From Porticoccaceae bacterium (GTDB taxonomy: Bacteria; Pseudomonadota; Gammaproteobacteria; Pseudomonadales; Porticoccaceae): a stretch of DNA of 32,354 bases. The position numbers and the translations under genes are program-made. Numbering within the stretch: position 1 is the stretch's first letter; every line of letters starts with the position of its first letter. The stretch lies in contig PABE01000136.1 of NCBI GenBank assembly GCA_002702725.1, forward strand, positions 4,347 to 36,700. The letters run 5' to 3'. The notes beneath the pieces were generated by a model. That model was not told the origin of the DNA. It did no database searches and was given only the letters and a program-made list of their open reading frames with translations. Of the stretch, positions 28,126 to 32,354 are shown piece by piece.

Positions 28126-29790
28126 ATGGCTCAATACGTATACACCATGAACCGGGTGGGCAAGATCGTTCCCCCGAAACGCGAAATTCTCAAGGATATC
28201 TCCCTGTCGTTCTTCCCCGGCGCCAAAATCGGCGTCCTCGGCCTGAACGGTGCCGGTAAATCGACCCTGCTCAGAATCATGGCGGGCATCGACACCGATA
28301 TTCAGGGGGAAGCCCGGCCGATGCCCGGCATCAAGATCGGCTACCTGTCCCAGGAGCCCAAGCTCGACCCGGAAAAGGACGTGCGCGGCAACGTTGAGGA
28401 TGGTGTACGCGAAGCGGTCGATGCCCTCAAGGGTCTGGAGGAAGTCTACGCCGCCTACGCCGACCCGGATGCCGACTTCGACAAACTGGCCAAGCAACAG
28501 GAACAGTTCGAAAACGTCATCCAGGCCTGGGATGCCCACAATCTCAACAACCAGCTTGAAATTGCCGCCGACGCCCTTCGCCTGCCGCCCTGGGACGCGG
28601 ATGTAACCACCCTCTCCGGTGGTGAGCGCCGCCGGGTTGCCCTGTGCCGGTTGCTGCTGTCAAAACCCGACATGCTGCTACTAGACGAGCCCACCAACCA
28701 CCTGGATGCGGAATCCGTCTTCTGGCTGGAAAAATTCCTCGAGGAATTCACCGGCACCGTGGTGGCGGTGACCCACGACCGCTACTTCCTCGACAACGTC
28801 GCAGGCTGGATACTGGAACTCGACCGCGGCCACGGTATTCCCTACCAGGGCAATTATTCCTCCTGGCTGGAACAAAAGGAGAAACGCCTGGAACAGGAAG
28901 CCCGGGAACAGGCCTCCCACATCAAGAGCATGAAGGAGGAACTGGAGTGGGTGCGCCAGAACCCGAAAGGGCGCCAGGCAAAAAGCAAGGCCCGCCTGGC
29001 CCGCTTCGAGGAGATGCAATCCCGGGAATTCCAGGAACGCAACGAGACCAATGAGATCTATATTCCGCCCGGCGAGCGCCTGGGCGACAAGGTGATCGAA
29101 TTCAACGGGGTTTCCAAGGGCTTCAACGACCGCCTGCTGATCGACAACCTCAGCTTCAGTGTGCCCAAGGGCGCCATCGTCGGCATTATCGGCGGCAACG
29201 GCGCCGGTAAATCCACCCTGTTCCGAATGATCGCCGGCCGCGACCAGCCCGATGCCGGTAACATCGATATCGGCGAAACCGTCAATATGGCCTTCGTGGA
29301 ACAGAGCCGGGAAACCCTGGACGACAAGAAAACCGTCTGGGAGGCCATCTCCGATGGCCACGACATCCTCAAAATCGGCAACTACGAGGTTCCCTCCCGG
29401 GCCTACCTGGGCCGGTTCAACTTCAAGGGCGGCGACCAGCAGAAGCGGGTCGGCGACCTCTCCGGGGGTGAGCGCGGCCGCCTGCACCTGGCCAATACCC
29501 TGAAGCAGGGCGCCAACGTGCTGCTGCTCGACGAACCCTCCAACGACCTGGATATCGAAACCCTGCGCGCCCTGGAGGAAGCCATGCTGGCGTTCCCCGG
29601 CTGCGTGCTGGTGATCTCCCACGACCGCTGGTTCCTCGACCGTGTCGCCACCCACATCCTGGCCTTTGAAGGCAACTCGGAAGTGGTTTTCCACGACGGC
29701 AACTTCACGGATTACCACGAGGATTTCATTCAGCGCAAAGGCAAGGATGCCCAGCCGGAACGGATGAAGTACAAGCGGTTGAAGGGCTGA
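28126..29790 (+). CDS. ettA: Energy-dependent translational throttle protein EttA
   Basis: Read from ATG 28126 (MAQYVYTMNRVGKIVPPKRE) the product has 554 residues, as EttA does. It has two ABC ATPase domains: first Walker A GLNGAGKST, signature LSGGERRR, LLLDEPTNHLD; second GGNGAGKST, LSGGERGR, LLLDEPSNDLD. Between them lies the charged linker (about 250-300) and the arm-like insertion in domain 1. EttA binds the ribosomal E site and regulates the first peptide bond according to ATP/ADP level. An upstream frame extension to 27952 overlaps ogt and is not used. The gap to the convergent P450 gene (147 bases) holds no clear terminator. Confidence 0.96.
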   Translation: MAQYVYTMNRVGKIVPPKREILKDISLSFFPGAKIGVLGLNGAGKSTLLRIMAGIDTDIQGEARPMPGIKIGYLSQEPKLDPEKDVRGNVEDGVREAVDALKGLEEVYAAYADPDADFDKLAKQQEQFENVIQAWDAHNLNNQLEIAADALRLPPWDADVTTLSGGERRRVALCRLLLSKPDMLLLDEPTNHLDAESVFWLEKFLEEFTGTVVAVTHDRYFLDNVAGWILELDRGHGIPYQGNYSSWLEQKEKRLEQEAREQASHIKSMKEELEWVRQNPKGRQAKSKARLARFEEMQSREFQERNETNEIYIPPGERLGDKVIEFNGVSKGFNDRLLIDNLSFSVPKGAIVGIIGGNGAGKSTLFRMIAGRDQPDAGNIDIGETVNMAFVEQSRETLDDKKTVWEAISDGHDILKIGNYEVPSRAYLGRFNFKGGDQQKRVGDLSGGERGRLHLANTLKQGANVLLLDEPSNDLDIETLRALEEAMLAFPGCVLVISHDRWFLDRVATHILAFEGNSEVVFHDGNFTDYHEDFIQRKGKDAQPERMKYKRLKG

Positions 29791-29937
29791 TTGCCCGGCA
29801 AAATCCAGGGCAGGGAGGCCCTTACCAGTCCAGCCGAATCTGTCGATAATCCACGTCACCGTTGGCGGGTGTTATACCCCGTCAGTAGCAACGCTCGGGA
29901 AAAATACGGCAACACGCTGCCTGTGTGGAGCAACCGA

Positions 29938-31185
29938 CTACGTTAAGCGAAGCCTTACATCAAGGGGCATGCGTTCGGTCGGTAACCCGCCGTACGCGAC
30001 TTTCCTGTCCGGGTCCGATAGGCGAACCCGCGGGAATTTCGTTACCAGCTTCCTTACGACAGTACACAACACGGCTCGGGTCAGTCTGTGACCGATGCAA
30101 AAATGGTCGCCATGGCCAAAGGTGCTGATATCCCGCGGATTGCGCTTGATATCGAATTTGTCGGGCTCCGGATAAAACGCAGGGTCATAGTTCGATCCGG
30201 CCATGGACAGGTGCGCAATCATGCCTCGATACAACGGAACGCCGTCGATTACACAATCCTTCATTACATAACGGTGGCGGAAGGTGCCCAGGGCGTCGAT
30301 GCGCAGACACTCCTCGACAGCCGGCGGAACAAGGGTTATGTCATCCTGCAGCATCTTCATCTGATCGGGGGACCGGCACAGGCGCAGCATGCACAGGCCG
30401 ATCATGCTCGACGCTGTCCCGAGGCCGCCGGTAAACAACACCACCAGTATTCCAAACAGCTCCTCCGTGGTGATCGAGGCATGGTCATCGTGCGCTGCAA
30501 CCACGGTTCCCACCAAATCGTCTTTCGGCTGGCGTCGGCGCTCCTCAATAATCATTTCGCAGTATTGGTGGGCGGCCTGAAAGGCCTCCCTGTAGGCCTG
30601 TGGCTTTGGCGCACCCGGGGGAACCGTTGCCACCAGTTCCAGGGCGCGGGAGTAATTGGTGAAAATATGCCAGTCCTCGGGCGGAAATTCGAAAACAGTG
30701 CCAAGTAATAACCGGAGCACCAGCGGTTGGGCGAATTCGGTAACAATATCGAAGTCGTCTTCGCCGGACACCGCCTCAATCATCTCCTCGACCAGCTGGT
30801 CGATACCCGCCTGCATTTGGGACATTCGCCGCGGCGAAAATGCCGGCTGCATCAAACGCCGCAGGCGCGCATGTTCGGGCGGGTCAATCTCAATGATTAC
30901 CGGCAGCCCGTCGAAATAGTCAAGATAATCCGCACCCCACCCCGGCTGAGGCACGACGCTGAAGGTCTCGTAATCGGCGAACGCCGCTTTTACCTGCTCG
31001 TGCCGGCATATCACCGCATTCGGACGACCGTCTACCATAACGTAGAAAGGCGGCTTTTCCGCCCATTCCAAAAACCACTTGGCAACGTCCGCCTTAAAGT
31101 CGGCGCCAAATAGATCGACGTCCACAAAACGCTCCGGATCGAGTGACGGAATTGCGGGGGCTTGCCTGGCGGTGCTCACGGTCAC
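29938..31185 (-). CDS. Cytochrome P450 with an atypical I-helix
   Basis: The 415-residue protein is a soluble bacterial P450. The heme-ligand loop is FGHGDHFCIG (356-365, Cys363), the K-helix ExxR is ECLR (Glu292-Arg295) and the I-helix is FTGGLGTASS (251-260). In P450cam the matching stretch is GGLDTV; here Gly256 replaces the acidic Asp251 while Thr257 is kept. GTG 31185 has AGGAG eight bases upstream. No ferredoxin or reductase gene is in the window. Known P450s oxidise small molecules with O2; the substrate cannot be told. It lies directly beyond the end of the integron array, in the same orientation as the cassettes, but its GC content looks like the chromosome's. It is 147 bases from ettA (convergent). 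Confidence 0.92.
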   Translation of the reverse strand: MTVSTARQAPAIPSLDPERFVDVDLFGADFKADVAKWFLEWAEKPPFYVMVDGRPNAVICRHEQVKAAFADYETFSVVPQPGWGADYLDYFDGLPVIIEIDPPEHARLRRLMQPAFSPRRMSQMQAGIDQLVEEMIEAVSGEDDFDIVTEFAQPLVLRLLLGTVFEFPPEDWHIFTNYSRALELVATVPPGAPKPQAYREAFQAAHQYCEMIIEERRRQPKDDLVGTVVAAHDDHASITTEELFGILVVLFTGGLGTASSMIGLCMLRLCRSPDQMKMLQDDITLVPPAVEECLRIDALGTFRHRYVMKDCVIDGVPLYRGMIAHLSMAGSNYDPAFYPEPDKFDIKRNPRDISTFGHGDHFCIGHRLTRAVLCTVVRKLVTKFPRVRLSDPDRKVAYGGLPTERMPLDVRLRLT

Positions 31186-31255
31186 GGAAAAATCTCCTGT
31201 TTCTACCTGTTCATCTTAAGGGGAAGCTTACGCTCTCATGCTCGATTCTCTTTAA

Positions 31256-31369
31256 GCCTAACGCCAAAAACAGGGGCCAGACGGAGTGGAGCCAATTTGC
31301 GGTAAGGTGAGCAAAGCGAACCGCAAATTGGCGGAGCGTAGTTTGGTCCCTTGCTTGTGATTGTTAGCT
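31256..31369 (-). repeat. attC recombination site 1 (integron cassette end)
   Basis: On the minus strand the 114-base site runs from AGCTAAC (R'', 31369-31363) to GTTAGGC (R', 31262-31256), the latter fitting the consensus GTTRRRY fully. Between them is a hairpin: GCCAATTTGCGGT pairs perfectly with ACCGCAAATTGGC (13 bp) around a 16-base loop, and further out GGGACCA pairs imperfectly with TGGCCCC. The flanks AGCTAACAA and GGCGTTAGGC match the familiar layout of integron attC sites. It starts at the stop codon of the cassette gene (TAA lies in R''), as is usual. Its 3' end points at the P450 gene. Confidence 0.85.
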
Positions 31370-31996
31370 GTACTTTGCCGCCACTGTTTTTGCATGTGCC
31401 ATTAACCTTCCAGCCAAATCGAATAGGTCTTTGGCGCTTATCCTATGCTTTTCAGATATGTTAAAAATCTCGTCAGTTTCCTTTTCTTTACCCTGCCCCG
31501 GATCGGGATAGCGACCGGCCCAGTATACGAAATACGTTAAGCACCTTAGGATTGCTTCATCTTTAGTGCTCATGCCGGGCACGAAATCAGCAAGTTCATG
31601 AAGTCGGTGATGCTTCTTCTTTTTCTCAACTTCCTTATAAGCATCAATGCCTAGATCCATCAACATCATGCCTTTTAGCGCAATTTCCAGGCTATACCCG
31701 ACGAGCATCAAACCAGCTGCGCAGTATTGGCTATCACATAAAACACGAACGGGTTGAGGCATAGCTTCAAAATCCGGTGTTGATTTGATAACACTTAGTG
31801 CCGCCTGTGTTAATGCTTCAGCCTGAGTAAGCCATAGAACAGGATTTTTCAGCTCATCATCTTGTATTGATGCGTATGGATCAAAGTCACCATTTTCATG
31901 CAAGGCTTTCAACATATTCCACTGGATATATGCTTTTGCACTATATCCAAATGGGTCCTTTCCGAAACCTTCTCGATCGATCTCTGGATAAATCAA
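31364..31996 (-). CDS. HEPN-like integron cassette gene
   Basis: The open frame reaches a TTG at 32041, but that would lie inside attC site 2. The TTG at 31996 has ACGGAG six bases upstream and gives 210 residues starting LIYPEIDREGFGKDPFGYSA (Leu codon read as Met). Middle and end hold an all-helical region: CAAGLMLVGYSLEIALKGM, a Lys/His-rich HHRLHELADFV, and LTYFVYWAGRYPDP, a pattern I recall from HEPN-domain proteins. The RxxxxH ribonuclease motif of catalytic HEPN toxins is not seen, so it may be a non-catalytic or regulatory member. Composition is clearly more A/T-rich than the rest of the window, as expected for a transferred cassette. The function is unknown; a role in defence or stress is a guess. 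Confidence 0.75.
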   Translation of the reverse strand: MIYPEIDREGFGKDPFGYSAKAYIQWNMLKALHENGDFDPYASIQDDELKNPVLWLTQAEALTQAALSVIKSTPDFEAMPQPVRVLCDSQYCAAGLMLVGYSLEIALKGMMLMDLGIDAYKEVEKKKKHHRLHELADFVPGMSTKDEAILRCLTYFVYWAGRYPDPGQGKEKETDEIFNISEKHRISAKDLFDLAGRLMAHAKTVAAKYS

Positions 31997-32017
31997 TTTA
32001 TGCTCCGTGCTAAAATC

Positions 32018-32095
32018 AGCTAACGCAAAGCTTTGCGGCAATTTTGGAGCCGCGAAGCAGTGGAAAAATTGTCCGGCAACAGCGACTGGTTATGT
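32018..32095 (-). repeat. attC recombination site 2
   Basis: On the minus strand ACATAAC (R'', 32095-32089) and GTTAGCT (R', 32024-32018) enclose 64 bases that can fold with mismatches (GGACAATTTT near one arm, AAAATTGCC in the other). Just inside R' lies a perfect 14-bp palindrome CGCAAAGCTTTGCG (32024-32037). Total 78 bases. R' and R'' each have one mismatch to consensus. It begins 12 bases after the stop of the next cassette gene and ends where the HEPN-like cassette starts, exactly the place expected. Confidence 0.75.
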
Positions 32096-32107
32096 TTCAG
32101 ATCAGAA

Positions 32108-32353
32108 TCAGAATGGAATATCATCATCAGAATCTGGTTCTGTTGTGGGAAGTGCTTTTCCTGGGAGTGGCAAACCATTAGCGATATAAAGATTCAATAT
32201 GTCTTCACGATCCATGAAGAGTATTTGGCTTCGCTTAGATGCATCTAGCTTCCCACCGAGCCAGTTCCGGGCCTGCTTGGTAATTTCCCCACCAGTAACG
32301 ATGAATGCATGGTCAACAAGGACGCGCCTGCTGGTTTCTGGGTCGAATATTTC
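32108..32353 (-). CDS. Partial cassette gene: nuclease-like protein end with SSB-type tail
   Basis: An open frame enters from the right edge (first whole codon at 32353-32351) and stops at TGA 32110-32108; the start is outside the window. It encodes 81 residues: EIFDPETSRRVLVDHAFIVT, then GGEITKQARNWLGG, KRSQILFMDREDILNLYI, a Pro-rich linker and the end TTEPDSDDDIPF. The alternating beta-alpha-beta pattern (FIVTGG, ITKQAR, ILFMDREDIL) is like the C-terminal part of Mrr-type restriction endonuclease domains; this is a pattern comparison only. The tip DDDIPF equals the C-terminal peptide of SSB, which recruits repair and replication enzymes. Rest of the gene not seen, so the enzyme class is uncertain. 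attC site 2 follows the stop. Confidence 0.6.
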   Translation of the reverse strand, partial: EIFDPETSRRVLVDHAFIVTGGEITKQARNWLGGKLDASKRSQILFMDREDILNLYIANGLPLPGKALPTTEPDSDDDIPF

Positions 32354-32354
32354 A

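Noticed and set aside
28681-29859. 392-codon open frame opposite ettA
   Set aside because: Antisense to conserved ATPase domains, and composition reflects reversed EttA codons.
29791-29937. GC-rich hairpins between ettA and the P450 gene as a terminator
   Set aside because: Only five-base stems without a T run were found.
29938-29960. GCTTAAC-like core at the 3' end of the P450 gene as a possible attC
   Set aside because: It fits the R'' consensus by chance, but no GTTRRRY partner or hairpin occurs in the 147 bases that follow, so the P450 is not taken as a cassette.
32007-32248. Two short plus-strand open frames at the right edge
   Set aside because: They run antisense to attC site 2 and the partial cassette gene, which has a better coding frame on the minus strand.

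Overview
The window is a GC-rich chromosomal segment of a Gram-negative gammaproteobacterium. SlmA, FtsEX-RpoH, DsbB, the FKBP lipoprotein, EttA and proteobacterial GshA all fit. The block radC / coaBC-algC-argB-slmA with rpmB-rpmG beside it resembles the layout known from Pseudomonas and relatives. A Pho-type lipid-remodelling operon and an integron cassette array at the right edge suggest an environmental, perhaps marine, member near Pseudomonadales/Cellvibrionales. Genus cannot be decided from the sequence alone.

Left part (1-6.4 kb): the 3' end of a coiled-coil protein gene converges on, and overlaps, slmA. A leftward operon coaBC-algC-argB-slmA follows, in which the usual dut gene is missing. 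radC diverges from it. Next come rpmB-rpmG with a strong promoter, a 23-bp palindromic terminator and a lone exbD (6.4-7.4 kb). Then mutM (right) converges on rsmD-coaD (left). From 9.6 to 13.8 kb runs the classic ftsY-ftsE-ftsX-rpoH order, with a sigma-E-like promoter just before rpoH. After its terminator come a DUF423 membrane protein, trmB and an FKBP-type prolyl isomerase lipoprotein.

Middle (15.8-18.9 kb): a tightly packed leftward operon of a 78-codon unknown gene, gshA, acpH and dsbB, joining glutathione synthesis, acyl-carrier turnover and disulfide formation. ugd (UDP-glucose dehydrogenase) diverges from it and converges on a three-gene leftward operon (PAP2 phosphatase, MJ1255-type glycosyltransferase, PlcP-like metallophosphoesterase). 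That operon is preceded by 11-bp-spaced heptamers resembling a Pho box. Together these look like a phosphate-starvation lipid-remodelling unit: phospholipid is cleaved to diacylglycerol and replaced by glycolipid.

Right part: an RND efflux operon (adaptor, pump) with ogt as a third gene, then ettA, then a convergent cytochrome P450 whose I-helix lacks the usual acidic residue. From about 31.25 kb to the window end the base composition drops, and two attC-like recombination sites flank a HEPN-like cassette gene. A second cassette gene runs off the edge; its product resembles the end of a restriction-type nuclease and finishes in the SSB-type tail DDDIPF. I read this as the distal end of an integron cassette array whose integrase should lie beyond the right edge. 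This array, the SSB-tail protein and the Pho-box lipid operon are the most interesting items.
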